Assembly (NCBI GenBank): GCA_003539495.1
Contig: DPPB01000012.1
Location: forward strand, 124,001 to 188,000
Direction: 5' to 3'
Origin: Oscillibacter sp.
GTDB lineage: Bacteria; Bacillota; Clostridia; Oscillospirales; Oscillospiraceae
Length of the DNA: 64,000 nucleotides
Position 1 is the first letter of the stretch, and each line of letters opens with the position of its first letter. Position numbers and translations under genes: made by a program. Below are positions 43,020-49,897 of this stretch, piece by piece. The notes under the pieces were generated by a model. That model did not search any database. It was not told where the DNA came from and was given only the letters and a program-made list of their open reading frames with translations.

Positions 43020-45473
43020 TTACAATTTGGTCAGATGGGCCCCGGCGGCCTTGAGCATCAGCTTCTTGGTGCCCACCTTGTCAAAGGCCACCTCAATGAG
43101 TGCGTCGCCGCCCATGGGCCGCACGCTGAGCACCATGCCCTGGCCAAAGGCGCTGTGGCGCACCTGGTCCCCGGCGCTTAGCTGCATCAGCGGCGCGGAA
43201 GCGGCCGCAGGCGCCCTCCTGGTCGCCGCAGAATTCTGTAAAGGCTTTTGCCTTGTCTGCTGTTTGATCTCCTGCGTTTTATATGTCCCGCGCGTGGTGC
43301 TCCCCCAGCCGCCGGACCAGCCATCATTCCAGTTATCGTCCCACTGGAGCGCCTTTCTCGGCTCCGGCTTTCCGAGCCAGCGCATATTCTCCGCCGGGAT
43401 CTCCTCCAGGAATCGGGAGGGCATCTTCGGCTCCGTCTGGCCAAAAAGCATCCGCTGGCGCACATTGGTCATGGTCAGGGTCTTGCGGGCCCGGGTCATG
43501 GCCACATAGCAGAGCCTGCGCTCCTCCTCCATTTCCTCCTGCTCGCCCATGGCCCGGTTCCCGGGGAACACACCCTCGTCCATGCCGGTGACATACACAT
43601 GGTCAAACTCCAGTCCCTTGGCGCTGTGCATGGTCATCAGGGTCACGCAGTTGTCGCTGTCGGATTGTCCGTCCAAGTCGGTATACAGGGCCACATCGTT
43701 GAGGAAGCCCGCCAAAGACGGGTCATCGGGGTCGCTCTCCAAAAAAGCGCTGATGCTGGAGGCCAGCTCCTGCACATTCTCCAGCCGCCCCCGGCTCTCC
43801 ATGTCGTTCTTTTCCTGCAGCATCTGCACATAACCGGACATTTGGCAGACCCTGCCGTAAAATTCCACCAGCTCCAGCTCATCGCACAAGCTCCGCAGCT
43901 CCATAATCAACTGACCGAAGTCTTCCATCCTCCCAGCGGCGGACTTCAGTTCCGGATATTTCCGGGCAACACGGATAATATCAAACAAAGGTCTTCCCTC
44001 CACTGCTGCAATGGCCTGGGCCTTTTCCAGGGATGCCCCGCCGATTTTCCGGGAGGGCACATTGATGATCCGCCGCAGGCGCAGGTCGTCCGCCGGGTTG
44101 CAGATCACGCACAGATATGCCAGCATGTCCTTTACCTCCGCCCGGTCGAAGAACTTCACGCCTCCCACGATTTTATAGGGTACGGCGTTTCGCTTGAAGG
44201 CATATTCCAAGGCGTTGGACTGGGCGTTCATCCGGTACAGAATGGCGTTATCCCGCCAGTTGGCGCCCTGGTTGTAACGGGCCATAATGTCCCCCACAAC
44301 GAAGTTTGCCTCATCGCTCTCGTTGTAACAGGTCTTAATGGTTACCGGATCCCCGGCACCGTTTTGTGTCCACAGGGTCTTGCCCTTGCGGCCCTGGTTG
44401 TTGCGAATCACCGCGTTGGCAGCGTCCAAAATGTTCTGGGTGGAGCGGTAATTCTGCTCCAGGCGGATGGTCCGTGCGTTCTTATAGCGCTGCTCGAAGC
44501 TGAGAATGTTGGTTATGTCCGCACCCCGGAAGCGGTAAATGCTCTGGTCGTCATCGCCCACCACGCAAATGTTGCCGTGAGGGCCTGTCAGCAGGCCCGC
44601 CAGGAGAAATTGCAGGTGGTTGGTATCCTGGTACTCGTCAATGAGTATATAACGGAACTTATTCTGATAGTATGCCCGCACTTCCTTGTCGCTCTGCAGC
44701 AGGGTCACCGTATGCAGGATGATGTCGTCAAAGTCCAGGGCGTTGGCCTCCCGGAGCTTTTGATTATAAAGCTTATATACTTTACCGATCCTGGTTTTTC
44801 GCCAATCTCCCCGCTGCTCCCACAGCTGGCAAAACTCCTCTGGGGAGAGCATCTCCCCCTTGGCGGTGGAAATCACCGACAGCAGCTCCCGAGTTGGAAA
44901 CTGCTTTTCCTCCAGCCCCAGGTCCTTGAGGATGTCCTTGATGACCCGCTTGGAGTCGTCGGTATCATAGATGGTAAAGTTGCGATCGTAGCCCAGCTTA
45001 TCAATATCCCGACGTAGGATGCGCACGCAGGCAGCATGGAAGGTGGCCGCCCACACATCCAGCGCCTCCTCTCCCAGCATCCGCTCCAGGCGCTCTTTAA
45101 GCTCCCCGGCAGCCTTGTTGGTAAAGGTGATGGCCAGCACCTCCCAGGGCCGGGCCGGCTGCACGGCACACAGATACTGCATCACGGGCCGCATTTCCTC
45201 CTGGGGATCCTTGATATACTGCTCAAGAAACGCCGCCTCATCCTCGGAGATGGGAATGGGGATCTCCTCCGTGTCGCTGCCCCGCCCATAGCGAAGCAGG
45301 TTTGCAACCCGGTTAATGAGCACCGTGGTTTTTCCGGAGCCTGCCCCCGCCAGCAGCAGCAAAGGGCCCTCGGTGGTCAGCACACCCTCCCGCTGCATAG
45401 GATTGAGCCGCTGATAGTCCAGCTCAATAGCCTTGCGCCGGGCGGCTATAAATCGTCTTTCTAATTCGTTCAT
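43020..45473 (-). CDS. pcrA: ATP-dependent DNA helicase PcrA/UvrD
   Basis: PcrA is the SF1A 3'-5' helicase used in nucleotide-excision repair and for removing RecA from DNA. The 817 residues show Q motif LNPMQREGV, Walker A GAGSGKTTVLINR, motif II DEYQDTNHLQ, motif IV and QNYRST, and the final motif VYVTGMDEGVFP; a basic C-terminal tail (KQQTRQKP...) ends in a Tudor-like HSAFGQGMVL domain. It diverges from an operon with LexA-type boxes, and the promoter at 45503-45531 is close to the distal box, so damage control is possible. Confidence 0.95.
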   Translation of the reverse strand: MNELERRFIAARRKAIELDYQRLNPMQREGVLTTEGPLLLLAGAGSGKTTVLINRVANLLRYGRGSDTEEIPIPISEDEAAFLEQYIKDPQEEMRPVMQYLCAVQPARPWEVLAITFTNKAAGELKERLERMLGEEALDVWAATFHAACVRILRRDIDKLGYDRNFTIYDTDDSKRVIKDILKDLGLEEKQFPTRELLSVISTAKGEMLSPEEFCQLWEQRGDWRKTRIGKVYKLYNQKLREANALDFDDIILHTVTLLQSDKEVRAYYQNKFRYILIDEYQDTNHLQFLLAGLLTGPHGNICVVGDDDQSIYRFRGADITNILSFEQRYKNARTIRLEQNYRSTQNILDAANAVIRNNQGRKGKTLWTQNGAGDPVTIKTCYNESDEANFVVGDIMARYNQGANWRDNAILYRMNAQSNALEYAFKRNAVPYKIVGGVKFFDRAEVKDMLAYLCVICNPADDLRLRRIINVPSRKIGGASLEKAQAIAAVEGRPLFDIIRVARKYPELKSAAGRMEDFGQLIMELRSLCDELELVEFYGRVCQMSGYVQMLQEKNDMESRGRLENVQELASSISAFLESDPDDPSLAGFLNDVALYTDLDGQSDSDNCVTLMTMHSAKGLEFDHVYVTGMDEGVFPGNRAMGEQEEMEEERRLCYVAMTRARKTLTMTNVRQRMLFGQTEPKMPSRFLEEIPAENMRWLGKPEPRKALQWDDNWNDGWSGGWGSTTRGTYKTQEIKQQTRQKPLQNSAATRRAPAAASAPLMQLSAGDQVRHSAFGQGMVLSVRPMGGDALIEVAFDKVGTKKLMLKAAGAHLTKL

Positions 45474-45502
45474 ATAGGCCTCTCTCTATTGAATTCTTTC
45501 CT

Positions 45503-45531
45503 ATTTTATATCAATTCTTTCCTTCGGTCAA
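45503..45531 (-). promoter_or_regulatory. SigA-type promoter of pcrA
   Basis: On the minus strand TTGACC (45526-45531) and TAAAAT (45503-45508) are 17 bases apart. It lies 18 bases from the distal LexA-like box at 45549-45562. Confidence 0.75.
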
Positions 45532-45548
45532 CCGCCTAAATAAAAATT

Positions 45549-45562
45549 AGAATTTTTGTTCG
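45549..45562. promoter_or_regulatory. LexA-like box 1
   Basis: AGAATTTTTGTTCG resembles the Gram-positive LexA site CGAACnnnnGTTCG with a perfect right half and a weaker left half. It lies between the pcrA and SOS-operon promoters. Confidence 0.5.
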
Positions 45563-45570
45563 ATTCCCTA

Positions 45571-45599
45571 TTGACAAGAACTCTTGTTCGATTTATAAT
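45571..45599 (+). promoter_or_regulatory. Consensus SigA promoter of the SOS-type operon
   Basis: TTGACA (45571-45576) and TATAAT (45594-45599) are both exact, with a 17-base spacer. The spacer is filled by the LexA-type box at 45577-45590, the arrangement expected for a strong promoter kept silent by a repressor. Confidence 0.9.
45577..45590. promoter_or_regulatory. LexA-type box 2, within the promoter spacer
   Basis: AGAACTCTTGTTCG matches the Bacillus-type LexA consensus CGAACnnnnGTTCG at 9 of 10 fixed positions. Its position between -35 and -10 predicts direct repression of the downstream operon. Confidence 0.8.
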
Positions 45600-45606
45600 C
45601 CTTAGT

Positions 45607-45620
45607 AGAACAAAAGTTTT
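45607..45620. promoter_or_regulatory. LexA-like box 3, near the transcription start
   Basis: AGAACAAAAGTTTT keeps the left half-site and GTT of the right half. It follows box 2 by 30 bases, close to the predicted +1. Confidence 0.45.
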
Positions 45621-45637
45621 ATTTGGAGGAGCTTACT

Positions 45638-45751
45638 ATGACGACTTTCGGATGGATCATTACAATTATCGGCGTGGCTGCCTTTTCCGGCCAGCTCATG
45701 CGTCTGATTGAGCGGGTAGATCAGCCCCGCAGGCGGCGCAGTGCCACCTGA
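45638..45751 (+). CDS. Short membrane peptide of the SOS-type operon
   Basis: A 37-residue ORF starts at ATG 45638 with GGAGGA about nine bases upstream. It has one transmembrane helix (about residues 5-20, GWIITIIGVAAFSGQL), then a charged turn (RLIERVD) and a very basic end (RRRRSAT). It is the first gene behind the LexA-box promoter and stops two bases before the start of the radical-SAM gene. The setting recalls small SOS-induced membrane peptides that block division or disturb the membrane, but there is no recognised family and no LysM domain as in YneA. Function unknown. Confidence 0.65.
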   Translation: MTTFGWIITIIGVAAFSGQLMRLIERVDQPRRRRSAT

Positions 45752-45752
45752 A

Positions 45753-47021
45753 ATGAATCTGCTGGATAAGCTGACCATCCTTACCGATGCCGCAAAATAT
45801 GACGCCTCCTGCACATCCAGCGGCGTTATACGCGGCTCTCGCCCCGGGATGATCGGCAACACATCTTCTTCCATCGCTGGCTGCTGCCACAGCTTTTCCG
45901 CTGACGGGCGCTGTATCTCGCTGCTGAAGGTACTCATGACCAATTACTGTGTGTACGATTGCAAATACTGCATTAATCGCCGCAGCAATGATACCCGTCG
46001 CACTGCCTTTACCCCCCGGGAGCTGGCCGAGCTGACCGTTCAGTTCTATCGTCGCAATTATATTGAGGGGCTTTTTCTCTCCAGTGGCGTCCTGCGCGAC
46101 CCGGACTATACCACCCTGCGCATGATTGAGACGCTACGCCTTCTGCGGCGGGAATTTGCCTTCAACGGCTATATTCACGCCAAGGCCATCCCCGGTACAA
46201 GCCCGGAGCTGGTGCAGCAGCTAGGCTATCTGGCGGACCGGCTCAGTGTGAATATCGAACTGCCGTCCCAAAAAGGATTGGCTGCGCTGGCCCCGGACAA
46301 GAGCAAGGCTGCCATTCTTGCGCCTATGCGGCTCATTGAGGCTCAGGGTCGGCAAAATAAAGAGGAGCTTGTGAAGTACCGTCACGCCCCTGCTTTTGCT
46401 CCGGCCGGGCAGAGCACGCAGCTCATTGTGGGCGCCACGGAGGATAGCGACCGGCACATCTTGCACCTAACGGAATCGTTGTATGACCGTTATCGGCTGA
46501 AGCGGGTCTTCTATTCCGCATATGTGCCCGTTGTGGAAAATCCGTTGCTTCCCGACCTGCACACTAAGCCGCCGCTTCTGCGGGAGCACAGGCTGTATCA
46601 GGCAGATTGGCTCCTGCGGTTTTATGGCTTCCGGGCCGATGAGCTTTTGGATGACCAGCACCCGAATTTTGACCCTATGCTGGATCCGAAATGCTACTGG
46701 GCCATCACCCATCCGGAGCAGTTTCCTGTGGAGATCATGACCGCCGACTTAGGCCGGCTTCTGCGCGTTCCCGGTATCGGCCCCACCGGCGCCCGGCGCA
46801 TACTTTCCGCCCGGCGAACGGGCCTTCTCCACTTTGATGACCTGAAAAAAATGGGGATCGTGCTCAAGAGAGCGCAGTTTTTTATCCTATGCGGCGGACG
46901 TATGCGGGAAGGGCTTCATTTCACCGCCGATACCCTGGCCTTTCAGCTGCAGGCCGTAGAGCGCGGCAATCTGCCTGCTTCAGCCGCCCAGCAGCTGTCT
47001 CTCTTTGACGCAACGGGGTGA
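45753..47021 (+). CDS. Putative DNA modification/repair radical SAM protein
   Basis: This 422-residue protein starts at ATG 45753 (MNLLDKLTILTDAAKYDASC), the family N terminus; a GTG at 45741 would add four residues. The radical-SAM [4Fe-4S] motif CX3CX2C is CVYDCKYC (Cys66, Cys70, Cys73). The C-terminal third has helix-hairpin-helix DNA-binding features (LRVPGIGPTGARRILS). It matches the family annotated as putative DNA modification/repair radical SAM protein (TIGR03916), which is co-encoded with a DUF4130 partner and, in other genomes, linked to a uracil-DNA glycosylase. The reaction is unknown. Its operon is under a LexA-type promoter. Confidence 0.88.
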   Translation: MNLLDKLTILTDAAKYDASCTSSGVIRGSRPGMIGNTSSSIAGCCHSFSADGRCISLLKVLMTNYCVYDCKYCINRRSNDTRRTAFTPRELAELTVQFYRRNYIEGLFLSSGVLRDPDYTTLRMIETLRLLRREFAFNGYIHAKAIPGTSPELVQQLGYLADRLSVNIELPSQKGLAALAPDKSKAAILAPMRLIEAQGRQNKEELVKYRHAPAFAPAGQSTQLIVGATEDSDRHILHLTESLYDRYRLKRVFYSAYVPVVENPLLPDLHTKPPLLREHRLYQADWLLRFYGFRADELLDDQHPNFDPMLDPKCYWAITHPEQFPVEIMTADLGRLLRVPGIGPTGARRILSARRTGLLHFDDLKKMGIVLKRAQFFILCGGRMREGLHFTADTLAFQLQAVERGNLPASAAQQLSLFDATG

Positions 47022-47026
47022 ACACA

Positions 47027-47893
47027 ATGCCTTGGATCAATATGGTTTATGAATATGACGACAGCTACGAAGGATTTCTTTGCTGTGTTTACGAAAGTTA
47101 TGTAAACAAAGAATTCCCCATCGCTTTTTTCAGCAATGAGGAATTTTCTGTTCTCACTCTTTATCCCGTTCGCTGTGTGAAAACAGATCTCACACACAGC
47201 AGCCGTATCCTGCGCAGCATCGAAAGCCGCTCTGCCCGGGCGGCGCGCCTGCTCTACCGGGCCTTTCATACCTGCATGGCGGACAGAGAAGCCTGTTTGT
47301 ACCGTTTCATCCAAAAGCTCTATGCCGATGGCCCGCAATTTTTGCGCCGCACCTCCGATGAAGCCTGCTTCCCGTTATATAAGGCTGTCCGTCATTTATC
47401 CGGTGAGCTGGAGAAGCTCCGAGGCTTTGTGCGATTTTCCGACTTTGGTGGCATATTAGGCGCTGAGATCGAACCCAAAAATCGGGTGCTGCCATTTCTG
47501 CGGGGCTACTTCTGCAGCCGCTATGCCAATGAACCCTTTTTTCTGTATGACCGCACACATGGGGAACTGCTTTTATACTGCGGAGGCCGATCCCGTATCA
47601 TGCAGGTCGATTCCATCACTCTTGCACCACCAGATGCACAGGAAGCTCAATACCGCAAATTGTGGAAGACATTTTTTGACACCGTTGCCATCGAAGATCG
47701 ATATAATCCGCGCTGCCAAAACACATTTTTACCCAAACGCTACCGCTGTACCATGACGGAGTTTCAATCGGAGAGCTCTTTCACTCCCGAAGCATCTCCC
47801 GCAGATGTGCTACCCCCTTCCGTTCCAGACGAGATATCTGCACCTGCGACACTCCCAGGATACGCGCTGTCTGCTCCTGGGTCATGCATTTGA
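47027..47893 (+). CDS. DUF4130 DNA-metabolism protein, partner of the radical SAM protein
   Basis: The start is ATG 47027, five bases after the GGGGTGA that contains the preceding stop; ATG 47042 (MVYEYDDSYEGF) is an alternative. The N-terminal YDDSYEGFLCCVYESY and the C-terminal RYNPRCQNTFLPKRYR...MTEF motifs define the family (TIGR03915/DUF4130). In many genomes it is fused to a family-4-type uracil-DNA glycosylase; here it stands alone. Beyond MTEF the frame continues for about 40 Pro/Ser/Ala-rich residues and overlaps the end of sigF on the other strand by 113 bases, so the tail may be extra sequence gained by loss of the usual stop. Confidence 0.85.
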   Translation: MPWINMVYEYDDSYEGFLCCVYESYVNKEFPIAFFSNEEFSVLTLYPVRCVKTDLTHSSRILRSIESRSARAARLLYRAFHTCMADREACLYRFIQKLYADGPQFLRRTSDEACFPLYKAVRHLSGELEKLRGFVRFSDFGGILGAEIEPKNRVLPFLRGYFCSRYANEPFFLYDRTHGELLLYCGGRSRIMQVDSITLAPPDAQEAQYRKLWKTFFDTVAIEDRYNPRCQNTFLPKRYRCTMTEFQSESSFTPEASPADVLPPSVPDEISAPATLPGYALSAPGSCI

Positions 47894-48488
47894 AAAAACG
47901 CAGATAAATTGTTTCCTGCTCACGCTCCGGAAGGGTCCGTATGGCCTCCCGGAGCGCAATTTTTTCAACCAGGGATTCCTCCGGTGCATCCGTCCCCAGA
48001 GTGGATTCCAGTGTTAGTCCACCAGCTGTCTCCTGCTGCAGCGACTCCGGTGTGGAGACGGCCAGCTCCGCTGTTGCAATCTCCTCGACGCTCCATCCGG
48101 TCTCGGCTGCGACCTCCGATAGTTTCGGCTCCCGGCCCAAGGAGGTGCGCAGCCTCTGTCGGGCCGCCCAAATGCCTTGCCCTCTCTCCCGCAGTGTGCG
48201 CCCCACCTTCATCGGCCCATCATCCCTTAAAAATCGTCGAATTTCTCCCGCGATCTTTGGCACCGCATAGGTGGAAAACTGCGTTCCATATGTAATGTCA
48301 AATCCTTTTACAGCCTTTATAAATCCAATACATCCAAGCTGGTACAGATCCTCCGGATCTGCCCCAAGGCCGTAGTACCGCCGCACCACAGACCAGATCA
48401 GCCCGCTGTTTTCCATCAGCATCTTTTCGCAGGCATCGCTGTCCCCTGACTGCGCCCTATCCAGCAGGGCCAATCTGCTGTCACTCAT
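47781..48488 (-). CDS. sigF: RNA polymerase sporulation sigma factor SigF
   Basis: SigF is the first forespore-specific sigma factor. The 235 residues comprise region 2 (EDLYQLGCIGFIKAVKGFDITYGTQFSTYA, seen from DLYQLGCIGF), region 3 and region 4 with the helix-turn-helix QEQTARILGVSQVQISRLE. It ends the spoIIAA-spoIIAB-sigF operon and its ATG overlaps the spoIIAB stop. The gene converges on and overlaps the DUF4130 ORF. Confidence 0.95.
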   Translation of the reverse strand: MSDSRLALLDRAQSGDSDACEKMLMENSGLIWSVVRRYYGLGADPEDLYQLGCIGFIKAVKGFDITYGTQFSTYAVPKIAGEIRRFLRDDGPMKVGRTLRERGQGIWAARQRLRTSLGREPKLSEVAAETGWSVEEIATAELAVSTPESLQQETAGGLTLESTLGTDAPEESLVEKIALREAIRTLPEREQETIYLRFFKCMTQEQTARILGVSQVQISRLERKGVAHLREMLRE

Positions 48489-48928
48489 TTTCGATCCCCC
48501 ACCCGGGTGGAGATCCGCTTGCGCATAGTCACGGTAGTCCCCTTCTGCGGTGCAGATCGCACCCGCAGCGTGTCCATAAAGCTCTCCATAATGGTAAAGC
48601 CCATGCCGCTGCGCTCATCGTTCCCGGTTGTAAACATGGGCTTTCGAGCCTGCTCCACATCCGCAATACCCACACCCCAATCCTTGACCACGATCTCCAG
48701 AATGTTTCCCTCTCGGATCCGCAGCTTCATGACGATCCGTCCAAAATTCTCCGGATAGCCATGAACAATGGCGTTGGTCACTGCCTCACTGACCGCCGTT
48801 TTGATGTCACCCAGCTCCTCCAGGGTAGGGTCTAACTGCATGGCAAAGCCCGCCGCCGCTACTCGGGCGAAGGCTTCGTTGCTGCTGCGGCTGGGAAACT
48901 CCAGTACCACCTGATTTTCACTTTTCAT
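48485..48928 (-). CDS. spoIIAB: Anti-sigma F factor SpoIIAB
   Basis: SpoIIAB is a GHKL-type serine kinase that binds and silences SigF and phosphorylates SpoIIAA. ATG 48926-48928 (MKSENQVVLEFPSRS), with GGAGG six bases upstream, gives 147 residues. The Bergerat ATP fold is seen in AVSEAVTNAIVHGY (N box), VKDWGVGIADVEQA (G1) and GMGFTIMESFMD (G2). It overlaps spoIIAA by 11 bases. Confidence 0.95.
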   Translation of the reverse strand: MKSENQVVLEFPSRSSNEAFARVAAAGFAMQLDPTLEELGDIKTAVSEAVTNAIVHGYPENFGRIVMKLRIREGNILEIVVKDWGVGIADVEQARKPMFTTGNDERSGMGFTIMESFMDTLRVRSAPQKGTTVTMRKRISTRVGDRK

Positions 48929-49238
48929 ATGCATCCTCCATTCCGATCATTCTTTGGATCCCGGCTGCAAAAAACACCTTTTTTGCCTGTTGCGATGGAT
49001 TTGCAATCCACATTTTTCCGCCCAATCGCTTTACCTGCTGCAGTGTATGCAGCGCTACGGCAATGCCGGAGCTGTCCATAAAGGTCACACCGGAAAAATC
49101 CAATACCACCTCCAGCGGCAGCGCATATTCCAGTTCGTCCGCGATGCTTTTCATAAGCTGTCGGGCGGCATGGTGATCCAACTCGCCATACAGGCGTAGC
49201 CGCAGCCTGCGATCTACGCTCTCTGCTTTCACTTGCAT
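48918..49238 (-). CDS. spoIIAA: Anti-sigma F factor antagonist SpoIIAA
   Basis: SpoIIAA is a STAS-domain protein that, unphosphorylated, releases SigF from SpoIIAB. The 106 residues include the phosphorylation site FMDSSGIAVAL, where the first Ser of the pair is the likely phosphoacceptor, and an ELDHHAARQL start. No convincing SigH promoter was found upstream; a TATAAT-like -10 (49288-49293) lacks a -35. Confidence 0.95.
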   Translation of the reverse strand: MQVKAESVDRRLRLRLYGELDHHAARQLMKSIADELEYALPLEVVLDFSGVTFMDSSGIAVALHTLQQVKRLGGKMWIANPSQQAKKVFFAAGIQRMIGMEDAYEK

Positions 49239-49266
49239 TCTTCATCACTTCCTGTATAAAATTCAC

Positions 49267-49284
49267 CGTAGGCATCAGCCTACG
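49267..49284 (-). other. Leader hairpin upstream of spoIIAA
   Basis: CGTAGGC-ATCA-GCCTACG forms a perfect 7-bp stem about 30 bases upstream of spoIIAA. It is too far from the ribosome site to sequester it and has no T-run, so its role is open. Confidence 0.4.
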
Positions 49285-49368
49285 ATGATTATACTTTTTT
49301 CTCCGGTATCTTTTTGTCGAAGAACCTTGTTGCCGTTAAAAAATACATTTTTCTTATATGGCTCTCAG

Positions 49369-49397
49369 TTGTAAGTGTTACTGATATTAATTATAAT
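49369..49397 (+). promoter_or_regulatory. Promoter of the 74-residue membrane protein gene
   Basis: TTGTAA (49369-49374) and TATAAT (49392-49397) are 17 bases apart. A leader of roughly 90 bases follows before the gene at 49492. Confidence 0.65.
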
Positions 49398-49491
49398 GAT
49401 TTGGCGCTTTACTTTTCTTGTTAATAATCCTACTATACAACTGCAAACAGAAAATAGTTTTAAGTTGATCCATTTTTTAGGAGGCATTATT

Positions 49492-49716
49492 ATGAAAAAT
49501 ATGGACGCTTATATTATGATTTCTATCGTTTCACTAATCCTTGTCGTTGCCACCGCTTTCCTGATGATAGCTGCTGACGCACCCATCCGTGAGGCCGGTA
49601 TGTATCTACCCCTGATTTTTGGTGCCATCGGCACTTGGGCTGCCAGTAAGGCAGGCCTTCTGGAGATGCACCACGAAGAGCGCTCCGCTCACCGTAATGC
49701 TCACAACGCAGCATAA
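49492..49716 (+). CDS. Small two-helix membrane protein, unknown function
   Basis: The gene starts at ATG 49492 with AGGAGG seven bases upstream and encodes 74 residues. Two hydrophobic segments (about residues 7-27, ISIVSLILVVATAFLMI, and 37-54, MYLPLIFGAIGTWAASK) are joined by ADAPIREAG, and the tail is polar and His-rich (HHEERSAHRNAHN). It has its own promoter and a strong terminator, so it is a separate transcription unit between spoIIAA and valS. I do not recognise the family. Confidence 0.7.
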   Translation: MKNMDAYIMISIVSLILVVATAFLMIAADAPIREAGMYLPLIFGAIGTWAASKAGLLEMHHEERSAHRNAHNAA

Positions 49717-49754
49717 ATTTATTGCCTTTCTTTTCTCTCCTCAAGATTCCATAC

Positions 49755-49791
49755 AGAAAAATGGCCGGCATGGTTTGCCGGCCATTTTTCT
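49755..49791 (+). terminator. Terminator after the 74-residue gene
   Basis: A 16-bp perfect stem (AGAAAAATGGCCGGCA with its complement) around TGGTT ends in TTTTTCT. It is about 40 bases after the stop codon. Confidence 0.85.
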
Positions 49792-49827
49792 ATATCTCTG
49801 TCATTATTGCCGCTGCCGGAATGCAAA

Positions 49828-49863
49828 TAGTAAGGGAGGCACAAAAATGTGCCTCCCTTACTA
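49828..49863 (-). terminator. Terminator after valS
   Basis: A perfect 16-bp stem (TAGTAAGGGAGGCACA) closes an AAAA loop, 35 bases after the valS stop. The T-run on the minus strand is short. Confidence 0.75.
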
Positions 49864-49897
49864 TAATATTTAAAAATCTGATTACATGTACCGGTTC

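Noticed and set aside
49288..49316. SigA or SigH promoter for spoIIAA
   Set aside because: The TATAAT-like element has no matching -35 at 17 bases, and no AGGA...GAAT pair at SigH spacing was found.
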